Part shown: positions 11,299-22,507 of the stretch, piece after piece
How the letters are laid out: every line of letters begins with the position of its first letter
Numbering within the stretch: the stretch's first letter is position 1
Assembly (NCBI RefSeq): GCF_002127325.2
Contig: NC_035437.2
Span: 163,097,408-163,161,407, forward strand
Length of the DNA: 64,000 bases
Origin: Helianthus annuus
Lineage: Eukaryota > Streptophyta > Magnoliopsida > Asterales > Asteraceae
Reading direction: 5' to 3'
Program-made: the position numbers and the translations under genes
The notes under the pieces: generated by a model
Seen by the model: the letters and a program-made list of their open reading frames with translations, nothing else
Databases searched by the model: none
Told to the model about the DNA's origin: nothing

Positions 11299-11315
11299 AT
11301 CTCGAGGACGAGATT
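11298..11315 (+). other. Pre-PPT hairpin with AGGA loop (Tekay 1)
   Basis: AATCTCG-AGGA-CGAGATT: a perfect 7-bp stem with a four-base loop, starting in the pol stop codon and ending six bases before the polypurine tract. Related structures with different stems occur at 39582-39601, 56185-56204 and 63115-63134. Confidence 0.7.
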
Positions 11316-11320
11316 TTCTT

Positions 11321-11333
11321 AAGGTGGGGAGGA
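11321..11333 (+). other. Polypurine tract
   Basis: AAGGTGGGGAGGA directly precedes the 3' LTR TG; it is the expected plus-strand primer. Confidence 0.8.
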
Positions 11334-12444
11334 TGTAATAACTCTCATTAAAATCAATAATTAGAATGATAATTAGTCAATAAGAAAACCCTAATTGAGA
11401 TACCCAAGTAATTCTGCACTAACCCTAAAATTTTCAGAACAATCGGAATTAGGATCAGGGCCCCTAAAACACAAGGGAGGTAAACCCTAGTGATGATTAT
11501 CACCAAATTTTCGTTGTACAGATTGAAATTCATTTTAAAAGTGAGTCATGCAAGCTAGTCCCGAACCCAGCTAGCCTATATAATTAGACTGCTTCCCTTA
11601 CGGACCGTAAGGGGAAATGACATACGGTCCGTAAGCATGTCCCAAAAATCACTATAAATAGCAGACATTGGCACTTGCTTTCAGAAGTTAAAACGACGTC
11701 CAAAGTTTCTGTATACGTCGAATTAGAGTTATAACACTACAATTAAACACACACTGATCACGAAGTGCTGCCGCAAAACAGGGTAATAACTCGATCGCTA
11801 TTAAGATTCATTTTCCGACTGATCAATATATCCAATAGATGTTTAAGTGCCGCCCACATAGGGTTATACTTTGTCGTTCGTCGTTAAATCGATGGATGTT
11901 TAAGTATTGCACTTTGTCGTTCGTTGTGAGAATTTGATCTCGTGAGTTATCGTAAATGCTGTATTGATCACTAACCCGGTTTTGTGTGCATTATTATTTA
12001 AATTAGGTTAACAAGGCTAAACCATATTCTATCCGTGTTAAATCTGCAATGTGAGTCATTCTCTTTTTATCAACTGTTTTACAATACTCCAAACTATTTT
12101 CAGAATTATAAATTACAGTGATTAAGTTTATGTAATCACCAAATTACAGCCGGTATGTGGGGTATTGTGCACATTACTACTGTTTTAATCACATTAGGTG
12201 GGCGAACCTAAAATTAAGTGATATACGTCATTCATTGGGGCAGCCAATGGTGATATGACCACAGTCACAGATCCGGTCGAGTGACAAATACTGTGGGTAG
12301 TTGGTAGATATCAGAAACATATGTAAAAACTCTTAATACTGTAAATTATAATAAACGAGTCATTTTAGTAAACTGAATGATTCACTCAGTATTTCCCGCT
12401 GACAAAACCTTTTTCAAACATGTTTCAGGTGATCTACTGTAATT
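11334..12444 (+). repeat. 3' LTR of Tekay element 1, truncated
   Basis: The LTR matches 3793-4853 and then stops after GATCTACTGTAATT. The final ~270 bp of the LTR (4853-5126 in the 5' copy) are absent, and the accessory ORF of the outer element follows at once. It includes the palindromic pair (11595-11633), the TATA box (11653-11660) and an extra ~51 bp (about 12145-12195). The loss of the LTR end explains the missing TSD. Confidence 0.85.
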
Positions 12445-15400
12445 GAAAAACAAGGAGACACTGTCACAGCCATCAACTCCTCGATACAGGGTAAAAAGAT
12501 TCAAATATCTCCACAATCTATTTCAGAAGTCTTCAAACTCAATGATCTGAAAGGTAAAACCTCTTTTTCTAAAACTGAGTTGAAAAAGGATTTCATGAAT
12601 AGGGGTTATGCGGAGCAACCAAAAAGGGACACCTTATAAAAAGGTTTCTTCCCTTCTGCACCAAGGTTTTTATTTCACACTCTGTTGATGTGTGTATCTA
12701 ATAAAACAACTTCTTTAATGAAATACCATCAAAAATTCAATGTCTGGGATATGCAATTCTAAACAATGAAAATTTTAATTATTCCCAGGAGATTTTTGAT
12801 GATTTAGTAAAAAATGTTGATAGCAAAGCATTTCTGCTCTTTCCAAGGTTTTTAAGCTATTACTTTGAACAAAAATTTGAAAAGGAAGATGCAGAATTGC
12901 CCAAACAAGGTGCCTCTTTTAAAATAAACTGTTTAATGCCTAAAACATTCTCTAGAATGTTGGCACCTATAAAAACAAAAGCAGAGGTACCCGAGCAGAA
13001 TTTAGCAGATAAAACTGCTCCTCAGGTATCGGCTGCTGAGCCCACTGCTCTAGGTGATCAAAGCAGCACACCCACTGTTTTGAAACCCACACCTACCACC
13101 ACTAAAAAGAACAAAAAGAAAACATCCAGAAAACCCCCCAAACCCAAAACAAAGGCACCTCTGGAAGATGAGATCCCAGAGCAAATGCCCGTGACAACAC
13201 AAATGTCACCAATAACCACTGCTGCTACTTCCTCACAGCAGTTGGAAGAAAGATCTCCACCTTTGCCTCAAACTCCTCCTGCATCCTCACAAAAGGATCA
13301 GGTTGTAAACACAGGGACCCCACAATATGAAGCTTTGGACCCACTCGGATCTATCTTCCACAGTCCTGATCCCAAGGACATGTCTCTTTCAACTCCCTTA
13401 CCTTCACCCCCCACATTACCACCATCCATTATACCTTTGTTGCATGCAGTTGGTATTACTCAGACACAAACCAGTTCCTCTCAAACACCTATCACTGAGA
13501 GTATACTCCCACAAGTGACTGGATCTGATGTTGATATCTCTGTTAACCCAGCAACAACTGAGGGAGTTACACTGCAGGAGTTACAAGTAACTCCTGTCAG
13601 TAGTTCAAGTGGAGCATCCACTACAAATGTTGAACCCACTGGTTTACATTTGGACAGTGGTTTCATTTATAAGACTCCCTTGAAGGCAATTTCTTCAATA
13701 GCACCTCTGAGAACCACCAGTGAGGTTGTTTTGCCCACTTGTACACTTAAAAGGCTATCAAGTGCTGAAGAAAGAAGTCCCCAGCACCAAGAACAAGGGG
13801 CATCAATGAATGACTTTTGGGATTCAGTCCCTAAGTCACACATTGGTAAAACCACTGCTGGTGGGGATTCAGATGATCCCATTAACTTGGGTGATGATTC
13901 AAAATATCAGGAATTGACGGGCAGGGTTGAAAACCTGGAAACCTCAGTTGCTGAAATAAAGGATATGTTGCAGCAGCTGTTAAAAGCTCAGAAAGCCCAA
14001 TCCACTGCTGCTCCAACTCAAGCACCTGTACAATAGGCACCTGCTGCAAATGAGTTATGGAACATGTTCCAACCACTGCTGGAAAGACAAAAGCAGATGG
14101 TTGATCAGCAGCATGCTATGCATGTACAAAAGCTGACAAACATGGTGGAGTCAAGATTTAAAGATACTCAGGCAGATATTAAAGCGATCAAAGCTCATAT
14201 CCAAAGTGCCTCTGGAAAAGTTCCTCCCACTGTCCTCTTCATGAATGAACCCTTCCCAGATAATGCCAAAAAGGGGGAGAAGATCAAGTGGAAAAAGAAA
14301 GGAATTGATGATGGCATCTTTATTGAGCCAGAAAATAGCCAAACCAAAGCTAATGTATCAACACACACCACATCACCACACACCACCATAACCACTGCTC
14401 TACCATCATCTGTGATCACATCACCAACAACAACTTCACCATAAAAAACATCCACCCCATCATCACCTCCAGCCAAAAAGCAGAAGACAGCAGATGTTAC
14501 AACATCTGCTGTAATGACAACAGTGGTTGAAACACCAGTTGTTCCAACTACTGTTAGTCAGTCACTCATCACCACTCAAACCACTGCCATCACAACCCCT
14601 ACTCAAAAGCAGAAGACATCTGCTGACATATCAGTAGTTATAATGACAACAGCGGTTGAAACACCAGTTGTTTCAACCACTGTTAGTCAACCATCCACCA
14701 CTGCTCTCACCATTCCCACATCACAACCAGCAAAGCTCTATACCAGAAAAAGAAAACTTACTCAGGCAAATGAGGACAAATATGATCCCATTGCTGCAAA
14801 ATATCCACTGGAACTAGAAGCTATCAAAAATGAGATGAGGCAATTCTACACTGATGATGATCCTTCAAACAGAAGATTTCCTTCACTTGTTGGCTTCATA
14901 GTCCCAGAAGACATGGATGAATACCTTGAGCTCAAAGAAAGACAGGCTAAGATAAGAGCCAAGGTTGAATGTGAAGGTCAAAGTGATGAAGCCATTGCTG
15001 AAAGATTGGAATTTCTGCTCATAAAAGTCAAACAGATAAAAGATTTTGCACAAGAGCTGAGCAAAGAAGAGGTATGTCAACGAAAAGATATGAGAAGAAA
15101 ACTTCTTGCATACATCATGCAAGAAAAAAATTTATCCTGCTGAAGAAAACTAATTTGAAGAATGGCCAATAGTGCCTTTAAAGCATGAGGCTGATAGGAT
15201 TGATAGAATCAAGAACGATCCTAGAAAGAAGAAAAATGCTCCAAATTGGAGCAAATACAAAAAGCTCATCACTGACCTAACAACTGAGTACAAAAGAAAG
15301 AAACAAGAGCTGGTTGAGGCAAAAGTGGACACTGCCAATGCCATATCAAAATGGTCAAAGCAGCATACTGATGAAGCCTATGAAAGGCTGAAAAAAAGAA

Positions 15401-16113
15401 AGATAACTGTTTCAGGCACTTCAAAGAAGCATGAACAAATGATGAAGCTTGAACAACAGATTGAAAACCTCCAAAAACTGTTCAAATCAGCAGATAATCC
15501 TATTCTTGTGTCAAACCAAGAAGAAGGAAAACAACTATCTAGTGAAGAGGTAAAAGAAAAGGAAGCTGAGTACTTCAAGGATACCATCATGAAAATGGGT
15601 CTAAAAGAAGATACCTCAGCAAAACTTCAAAACCTTTTTAAGAAGGTGTTAACTAAGCCTGCATCACCAGATACTTCAGAATTTTCAGATATTGAGTCAG
15701 ATCAGCAAAAGAGACAGGAGCAGATAGAAAAAGAGACTGCAGAAGACATAGCTGCAGCTAACAATGTCATTGAAATGGCTCTCAAACGAATGTCTGAAAG
15801 CCTGCAAGTTTTCACAAGGCCAACATCTCCAAACTCATCTAAAAATAAATCTCTCCCAAGAAACCCATTAGGATTAAAAATACTAAAGTGGACGTCTGAT
15901 CAAAAGACCCACGTATTGACATTGGTCAGATCCAATGGTGAAGTGAAGTACATATCAAGGAAAGAAGCACTAGGCCTTAGTGTTGAAGATTTGCAGGATC
16001 TCCTTGAACTTACACTGTGTAGGGATGAAGATGACACAAGTTCCAAGAATTTTGAAGAAGAATTTAAAAGACAAGCTAAGGAACTTCTGATGAGGAATAA
16101 AGGTCCAGAATAA
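12445..16113 (+). pseudogene. Accessory ORF of Copia-like element, main part, degraded
   Basis: One long reading frame decayed into pieces. The first part (12445-12896) shows the helical N-terminal region often seen in plant SIRE-position ORFs (words like GKKIQISPQSISEVFKLND and LVKNVDSKAFLLFPRF). It has in-frame stops at 12637-12639 and further on, plus a frame change. 12897-14036 is Thr/Pro/Ser-rich. In-frame TAG at 14034 and TAA at 14442 separate pieces that continue in the same frame (14064-14444 and 14514-15143). A frame change in an A-run near 15125 leads to 15172-16113. That last part encodes Lys/Glu-rich coiled coils and a compact C-terminal domain with LTLVRSNGEVKYISRKEALG. No catalytic motif is seen. 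It resembles the env-position ORF of SIRE-like elements in place and composition only. Confidence 0.65.
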
Positions 16114-16140
16114 TGAAGGGTTTTGGCATTATCTGTTCCA

Positions 16141-16148
16141 GGGGGAGA
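16141..16148 (+). other. Polypurine tract of Copia-like element
   Basis: GGGGGAGA one base before the 3' LTR start at 16150. Confidence 0.8.
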
Positions 16149-16149
16149 T

Positions 16150-16957
16150 TGTTGGGATTGAACCCTACCAGAGGAATAGATAATGAAAGCCAAAACCGGA
16201 TTACAACAGTGGACTCAAAATAAGCAGCTATTTACACTTGGCTTTCCCCTTGACAGTGGTAATCTAACAGCTGATAGATCTTAAGTACTACTCACTATAA
16301 CAACTGATGAACCAAACACTGATAAAACTCTAAAGACTGCTGAAGACAAACACTGTTGCTCTATCTACTGTCGTTTCCTAAGTACTGCTGAAGACACAAG
16401 CACTGCTCATTCAATGACTGATCACCTTTGAAGAAAGCAATGATGCTCAACATCAGTGCTCAGGCTACAACAGCGGAACGTGAAGCAGTAGTTTTCTCTT
16501 GTTATGTATTATACTTATAATCAGTTGTTAAACATCAGTAGTTTGTATAGAACAGTGTTTATAGGTTGTTAGGTTGTTAGATGTCACTATCATGGTGATG
16601 TCGGCTGAGATGCCTCAGTGGTTTGGTTTGCCTATAAATGGAGCAGTACCTTGTACTGTTACATTTGTTTGACTGAGTGGATTCTTCTTCTCCAGTCCAA
16701 TCCTTTCATCTTGTGCAACCAACCTTGGAGTATCAGGCTGAGGGGGAGCTTAGTTCTGTAAGCATGCTTGTAATCATTTGCTTTGTAATTGAATCATTCA
16801 ACTTAATTAGAAGCATTTGTTTACTAAACTATTTTCTCTCTTGATTGTGTTTACAAAGTTTGTTTTTCATTTCCGCTGCACTTAATCTTATTTTATATTC
16901 ATTAATTTGTCAAATTTATACAAACAAGCACAATCATGACAGCCACAGATCCTAACA
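16150..16957 (+). repeat. 3' LTR of Copia-like element
   Basis: 808 bp, TGTTGGGATT..ATCCTAACA, followed by TSD ATATG (16958-16962). It carries ~57 bp (16664-16720) missing from the 5' LTR. Confidence 0.88.
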
Positions 16958-16962
16958 ATATG

Positions 16963-18070
16963 CCGGATGTCGGTTCGTTTGGTCGTACGGTCACGTTGTT
17001 CGGCTAATTACGACGAAACACGGACGGACGCGAAAAACGAACCAAATTACGCGACGAATGGAATTTTATCAAGCCAATCACTAAAATAATATATTTTAAT
17101 GCTTACATAAATTTTTGGGTGTCCGGGTATATTCAGAATGTGAGATATGCGCGAAAATGCAAACTTGTGCCATTTTTGACACTTTTAGTCCCTGCATGAC
17201 TTAAAAGTTTATTTTTGCACACCGAACACCTCTAAGCCTATATTTAAGCTATATAAAGGATAACTAGGTTATGTTTAACTCATGGACATGCTTCGGAAGG
17301 TCCGTTTCTATAAGAATCGACATACTTTTGCAGTTTGACGCAATTAGTCCTTTAATTGCGCAAAGTAGCGCGGAATGTCGTTTACTGACATCCAAGCCTT
17401 CCATGGCACATAATGGGCATTCCCAAGCATATACTTAAATATTACTACACTCTCGATTGCTTGAATGGTCACCGAAAGGCGTATATTCAAAAGTTGACGC
17501 TTTAGGTCCCTCTATTGCGCAAACTCTCATCATTTAATAGCATTGAAGCCTCATCTAATCCATATTAGGCATTCTTGAAAGTATTATTGAATATCACGAT
17601 GCTTCGGGTTCGCTAAAAGGTCACTCAGAGGTATAATTAAACATATTGACACTTTTAGCCCTTCTAACTTGCAAAGTTGCGTGTAACTTTACTTATAGGC
17701 ATAAAAACCTTAGACGGCCAATAGTTGGCATTCCCGAGAGTATAATCAAATATCATGAAGCTACCGATTTGTTAAAAGGTCACTCAGAGGTAAGAATTAA
17801 CATGTTGACGCTTTTAACCCTTTATTGCCCAAATTTTCAATTAATTATGCAAACGGCTACACTCGATCGACGAGTGGCTCATTTGTGAATATAATAATCG
17901 TGAGAGGTTATTTAGAAACTTATTTTAGGTATGCTAACACTTTCATTCCTTTCATTATCAAAGTTTTTGATTTTTCGAAAAATTTAGTTCCTTAAATTCC
18001 GTGTTTGACTTCATTAGGGTTTATTACACGTGTCAATACATTATTGGACGTGATTTTATGAGGTGTTACA
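16963..18070 (-). mobile_element. Gypsy (Tekay-like) LTR, U3 start part
   Basis: On the minus strand the LTR begins at 18070 with TGTAACACCTC, the usual Tekay-type start, and runs to the Copia-like insertion. It continues at 902-1. It resembles the U3 of the element at 44157 (phrases such as GACTAAAAGTGTCAACATG and the ~155-bp subrepeats). The rest of this Gypsy element is outside the window to the left. It interrupted the Harbinger ORF1 at 18071. Confidence 0.65.
17415..17830 (-). repeat. Degenerate ~155-bp tandem subrepeats in LTR U3
   Basis: Units starting at the words GGCATTC near 17416, 17568 and 17727 share GGTCACYSARAGG and TTGACRCTTTTAR-type phrases at the same spacing. U3 subrepeats of this kind are common enhancer-like parts of plant LTRs; similar units occur near 44220-44520. 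Confidence 0.55.
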
Positions 18071-19478
18071 CCTTTGTTGTTGGAATACGTTGAATGTATC
18101 CAACTTTCATGAAATGTCATCCAACTGCTCGCTGTATATTCCCCTACGCGAGCCAGAACTCCCAGCTGAAGGCGATGCCGTACCAGATCTTGATTTTTGA
18201 GCACACCTTCTTGAGGCATTTCTTCCATACTCAGGCCGGTTTGGGCTTGGCGAATCATCCAAAAGGTCCTCAAACTCTTGATCTCGTGCATCATATTGGG
18301 CTTGGGACGAGGCCCTTGACCTTTTGAAAGACGAGTCAGTTTCGCTACCATTGGGGATAGTCGCCCACTTTGGATGGAACTTACAAATCTCCCAACAATG
18401 CATAAAACGGAAGTCGGTCCCCACATTTGATTTGAATGTGACCACTGCATTTGTCAAAACGTCGGCTTCGGTTTCACCACTTTTAGGGTTTTGCTTTGCT
18501 TTATTTAAAAAACCACTAAATTTTGTAAGTTGGGTGCTTATCTCGCTCCACTTTGAGGATAAGCTATCGTTTTCACGATAAGCCTCCCTTCCCATTTCTT
18601 CATGGAATACTCTACTAACCGATTCCCACATGGCGGTTCGATGTTGCGAATTTCCTATTTTAATAAAAAAAATTAATATATTACAAAGTTATATAAAAAA
18701 TAACCATTAATAAAAACAAAGGTTAAGAATACCTAAAGTTGAATGTTGAGATTTTTGACACCAAGCCCTCACCAATGCAACTTCTTCAGTAACGACCCAT
18801 TTTTGTTGTTTTCGTTTGGCGGTTTCAACTACTTTATCCGCCTCGGTTTTTTTCTTATGACTTCTCTTTTTGATGGGTTTCGATGCGTAAGGACCATCAT
18901 TGGGTGGTTGAGTTTCGGGAACGGTTTCGTTTTATGAAAGGTCGATGGAGGTTGGTGAAAGGTCGATGGGAGATTGTGTAAACGGGGTAGGTATTGAATC
19001 GTCGGTGTGTGGGAAGTTAGTAAACATACGATTCCCGATATACAATGCATAACTTGCTTCAATGGGCATAGAAGAGTGTATGAAAAATGGACGAGCCATT
19101 GGACGAGTGGGTGGTGGGATAGGATTATTTTCTTGGAATGTATAAAGGTTGTTGGGGTCAAAAGGACGGTTGTAAGGATGCATTTTTTCGTTTTAAAGAA
19201 GGAGAATTGAAGATGTATAGAAGATGTGGTTGAATGCGGTAAAAAAATGGAAGAAAAATGTGAGTTTTATAGTGAATTTTTTTTTTAATACAGCCGTTGC
19301 CCAACGGCTAGCCCAACGGCTCTTTTCTTTTGGCCATACACAGCCCGCCATGTCAGATCGCTTCCCCCGCCCCACGCCCGGCTTGAAACTCAAGCCCCAA
19401 GGGCCACGCCCCAACCCAAGCCCACCCAGGGTGGTGCCTTGGACGTTTTCCCCCAACCCACGCCCTATACCCATGGCC
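18071..19478 (-). mobile_element. PIF/Harbinger element fragment
   Basis: The right end reads (minus strand) TAA-GGCCATGGGTATAGGGCG.., a GC-rich end next to the 3-bp target TTA (19479-19481), typical for PIF/Harbinger. It encodes an ORF1 (Myb/SANT-like) on the minus strand. The left end is cut by the Gypsy LTR beginning at 18070, so neither the transposase ORF nor the second terminal repeat is visible. Confidence 0.65.
18107..19183 (-). pseudogene. PIF/Harbinger ORF1, Myb/SANT-like DNA-binding protein, broken
   Basis: Exon 1 is 19183-18733 and exon 2 is 18654-18107. They are joined over a 78-bp intron with GT..AG and phase 1; the total is 333 codons including the stop. The N-terminus is Pro/Asn-rich, followed by a basic linker. 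The trihelix/Myb-like part has QKWVVTEEVALVRAWCQKS before the intron and MWESVSRVFHEEMGRE and LSSKWSEIS after it. Then comes a Ser-rich region of the NAM-associated C-terminal type (SGSRRG). The protein binds element ends and recruits the transposase in the active family. In-frame TAA (18932-18934) and TGA (18107-18109) break it, and sequence resembling the continuing coiled coil is lost at the Gypsy insertion 37 bp further on. Databases often name such proteins glutathione S-transferase T3-like, which is misleading. Confidence 0.75.
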
Positions 19479-19481
19479 TTA

Positions 19482-20483
19482 GTTCTATTTTCATTATAAT
19501 AATTATTGCAATATAATTGTTGAAAATTTATAGAATTGAAAATTGTTTCATACATTAAAGTCTTAGACTTTAGTGTAAAATACCAAATACAAGCTCTTAA
19601 AAAAAGCTAAAAAAACAATTATTGTCGGTAAATAGCAAAAAGTTTCAGGAGTATTTTTGTTATTGGGTTATCTTTAAAAAAATTCAAATATTTTCGTGAA
19701 CAATGTATTTGCATCCTTAGGCGGGTTTTTTTTTTCTAAGTCTGACAAAAGGAGATAAGGTTGTTCCGTGAGTCATTTCATCGCTAGGACCAGGGCTACT
19801 AAGAAAAAAAACTCTTATTAATCTCAATGCATTAAACATAAACTTTGGGTAGTGAAAGTGTAGCTAACGAAGAGAGTTTGACAATCGGGTATGAGATGGA
19901 CACACCATGTGCTTTAATTCTTTGATTATTTTATCTTTTTAATATCACTACATCATGATCTTGGTGATCTATGAGCGTTATTGCATGGTGCCTGTGAGTT
20001 TGCTTTCCTTACGAGGTTTCTCGGGCTTGCGGGACCATTCTCTTTCATAAAGGATTACTGGACACAAGTATGGACAAAACACATTGTTTGAGGCTTATGC
20101 AAGTGCCATACATCACTCACACGTCACCACCTTCGGTCTTAGCTCAAGGGCTAGGTTGTTTTTAGATAGATCCTCGTCTAGTGGGTGGTCTTGAGCCTTA
20201 CCTTGGTCCATTTAGCTTTAGTAAGGTGGTTGGTCAATGTGGTCAGCTTTACCCACATACATCATCAACCCCCTAGTCAAGTCCAACCTTGATTTTGTCG
20301 TGTTGGTGCCTGACTTTGACTTTTTTTATCGTTTCTTACATTCTTCATTTGTCTTTTTTATCAATTCTAAAGGTTTCTGTTTTTTTTTTCATTGTTGGTT
20401 CATCGTGATGAAGCATTAACGATCGATTGAGAGATGTGACATGCATGTTGATGATAGGAAGGTTTGCATGTGTCGCGTGCATG
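19482..20483. other. Intergenic DNA, nothing recognised
   Basis: AT-rich unique-looking sequence with short poly-T runs. The ORF at 20237-20419 has no protein-like features. I see no TE ends. Confidence 0.5.
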
Positions 20484-20649
20484 CATGGGATAGATGTCGT
20501 AAGGTCAGGCAAAAACAAGTTTAAAAATAGTTATTAAATACCTTTACTAGTAAGGGTAAGTAGGGTCATGGAATAGACGTGGTAAGGTCAGGCAAAAATA
20601 AGTTTAAAAATAGTTATTAAATACCTTTACTAGTAGGGGTAAGTAGGGG
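20484..20649. repeat. 83-bp tandem duplication
   Basis: 20484-20566 and 20567-20649 are two nearly identical 83-bp copies (CATGGRATAGAYGT.. to ..GTAAGTAGGG), with only a few differences by eye. Confidence 0.85.
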
Positions 20650-22147
20650 CATCAAACCACGAGGAATTAATGGAAAGTGTTATTCGGTATTTGATAACTT
20701 AAACTAAGTTGTGAAGTTTTGAAATTTGATTTGATTACAAAAAAACTGTAAAAACAATCTCATTGATCGATTGTAACCAATATTTTATAAATGTGACTAC
20801 TCTCTAGGTTTTAACTTTGGATAATAAGATGTATAACCTTGCCCGAAATAACATAGATATGATTTCGATGGTTTGCTTGATTTACGTGATGGTTATAGAA
20901 CATATTGTATACAAACCAGTAATTTACCTTTGCTAAACAAATCCCGGGCCCAAATTATTCCTGATGTAAAGAAACCAATAATTGATGAAATATTGAATCA
21001 AAGTTTATAACAAAATCAAATTGTTTAATGAAATAAAAATAACAATTTGATCCCCAAATAGCTTAAGATGCACTAAAGTTAAATCACCTTCTCACATCCT
21101 TAACTCGTCCACAAGAAGTTTGAAACTGAAACCCTAGGTTAGCTCTTTAAACATGTCTTGAATTCGTGAAATTCCGGAGTTAACCAATCCAGACCGTAAC
21201 AAGGGTACCAAAAATTACGGTATCCTCACCAAACTTACGGTCTAATCCTTTTGTTTAGGGGACAACGTATGGTCTATCAGGACCATAAATCACGGACCTG
21301 AGTCCATAATTATGGTATGCTCAATCTTGTTTTTCCAACTTTCTTCGGTTTTCACCACTTGTCATTTTTTGCCCCCAAACTTTCTTCCAACACTTGTTTT
21401 GGCTTCTTCAACGCGTTTAGGCCTGCAAATAAAAAACATACTCAAAGTAAACACATTCCACACTAACAACCAGTAAAAACCATCAATTAAACATATTAAC
21501 TCGCAACTTTAACCTAAGCATCAACATGTTAGATAGTTGTTTTCATAACGGAGCTTCCAAAGGTTAGTCGACATTAAAGTAAAGCTAAAGATAATAAGAT
21601 TGTGTTCCTAGTCACCTTAGTCATATATGATAAATAGGGTGTTGAATCACAAAGAGATAGCGGTTGGTATGTAACATCAACTGATTGTATAACACAATGA
21701 AAACTTTATAGTTGGATTGATTGTTATGATTCATACAAATTACATTAAATAAGAAATAGAAATCCAAGTATTTAACAAATGAACACAACCAAGCTCATAC
21801 TTGATAACATAACTAGTAACCCGAGTTTTTATACCATAATGAAAAGTTATATAAGCATATTTTTTTTAATCAAAATAAGCATAGGATGTGTAATGTATGA
21901 CTTATAATCGCATGTCTATGTTTACAACGAATATCATTGATATAACTAGACTACACAAAACTTATACTAGTGAAGTACCAAGATATTGACATAACTTTTT
22001 GTGTTTGAAAACATTAATGTTTTATTTTACTTGACATGTAAAGACTAATTTTTCCGGTATGTTTAATAAAATTTATCTTTATAAACAATTTGTCGAGGAG
22101 TAAATTCAATTGCAGAGACCCCAAGTTTAGGGTGTTTCACACATTTA
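20650..22147. other. AT-rich intergenic DNA with LTR-like remnant
   Basis: There is no gene. 21180-21310 has repeated half-sites (ACCGTAA, TTACGGTA, TTACGGTC, GACCATAA..TTATGGT) like the palindromic cassettes of the Tekay LTRs. The piece ACCGTAACAAGG also occurs at 54228. The stretch is probably an old LTR remnant; its limits cannot be set. Confidence 0.4.
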
Positions 22148-22504
22148 GGGTATACGGTGTGGTGATCGGTAAAGGGTGGCAAACCCCTTTACCGATCGGT
22201 AAACACCACCGCCAACATATGTTTAATCACCAAACTTTGCCAAATCGGTGGTGGCATGCCGAATCGGTAAGGGAGGAAGGAAAGAGATAGGGGGTGTGTG
22301 GGTGGGGTCCATTCCATCTCTCAACCAATCACACTTTTTCCTTTTTTTTTAAAAAAAAAAGTTTACCACTTTATCAAATGTCTAAACCATTGCCAACACT
22401 TTTCACCAAAGTTTAAACACTTTTCACTGATTGACATGGCGCGCTCTGATTGGCCGGTTTTTTAGTTTACCACTCCAAAGTGTTTAACCACTCCTTACAC
22501 CCTT
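22148..22504. mobile_element. Tourist-like MITE (PIF/Harbinger derived)
   Basis: 357 bp flanked by TTA (22145-22147 and 22505-22507). Ends are GGGTATACGGTGTGGT and, inverted, GGGTGTAAGGAGTGGT (14 of 17 bases match counting one extra base). GGGTGTAAGGAGTGG-type ends with a TTA target are typical of Tourist MITEs. Inside are further inverted words around CGGTAAAGG..CCTTTACCG. There is no coding capacity. Confidence 0.8.
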
Positions 22505-22507
22505 AGG

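Larger units (their letters stand above)
3793..12444 (+). mobile_element. Tekay/Del-type Gypsy chromovirus, nested, degraded
   Basis: The element has a 5' LTR (3793-5126), a PBS, two small extra ORFs, gag with CCHC knuckles, PR-RT-RNaseH-INT with a C-terminal chromodomain, a pre-PPT hairpin, a PPT and a truncated 3' LTR (11334-12444). The domain order PR-RT-RH-INT-chromodomain defines chromoviruses; long LTRs and the integrase sequence point to the Tekay/Del lineage. It interrupts the accessory ORF of the Copia-like element. No target duplication is visible, because the 3' LTR lacks its last ~270 bp. The LTRs differ at about nine sites over about 1.06 kb by eye, plus one ~51-bp indel. The coding region has three frameshifts and one stop, so it is not autonomous. 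Confidence 0.9.
903..16957 (+). mobile_element. Non-autonomous Copia-like LTR element (SIRE-like?) with accessory ORF
   Basis: Two LTRs (903-1653 and 16150-16957) share the same start and end, have TG..CA-type termini (the 5' copy begins CG, a mutated TG) and are flanked by the 5-bp duplication ATATG. There is a PBS for initiator tRNA-Met after the 5' LTR and a GGGGGAGA polypurine tract before the 3' LTR. The internal region has no recognisable gag, protease, integrase or RT. It carries about 2 kb of non-coding DNA and then a long degraded accessory ORF (3710-3792 and 12445-16113). That ORF is interrupted by a Tekay element. The LTRs differ at about 2 % by eye, and the 5' LTR lacks about 57 bp present at 16664-16720. 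Superfamily is inferred from the LTR ends, the PPT context and the nature of the ORF. A relative must supply the enzymes. Confidence 0.8.

Noticed and set aside
14195..14476. Minus-strand ORF rich in Val, Asp and Gly
   Set aside because: Shadow of the Thr-rich sense frame (ACC/ACA codons) of the accessory ORF.
18107..19183. Glutathione S-transferase gene
   Set aside because: Database-style naming only; the sequence is a Myb/SANT-like PIF/Harbinger ORF1 without GST motifs.
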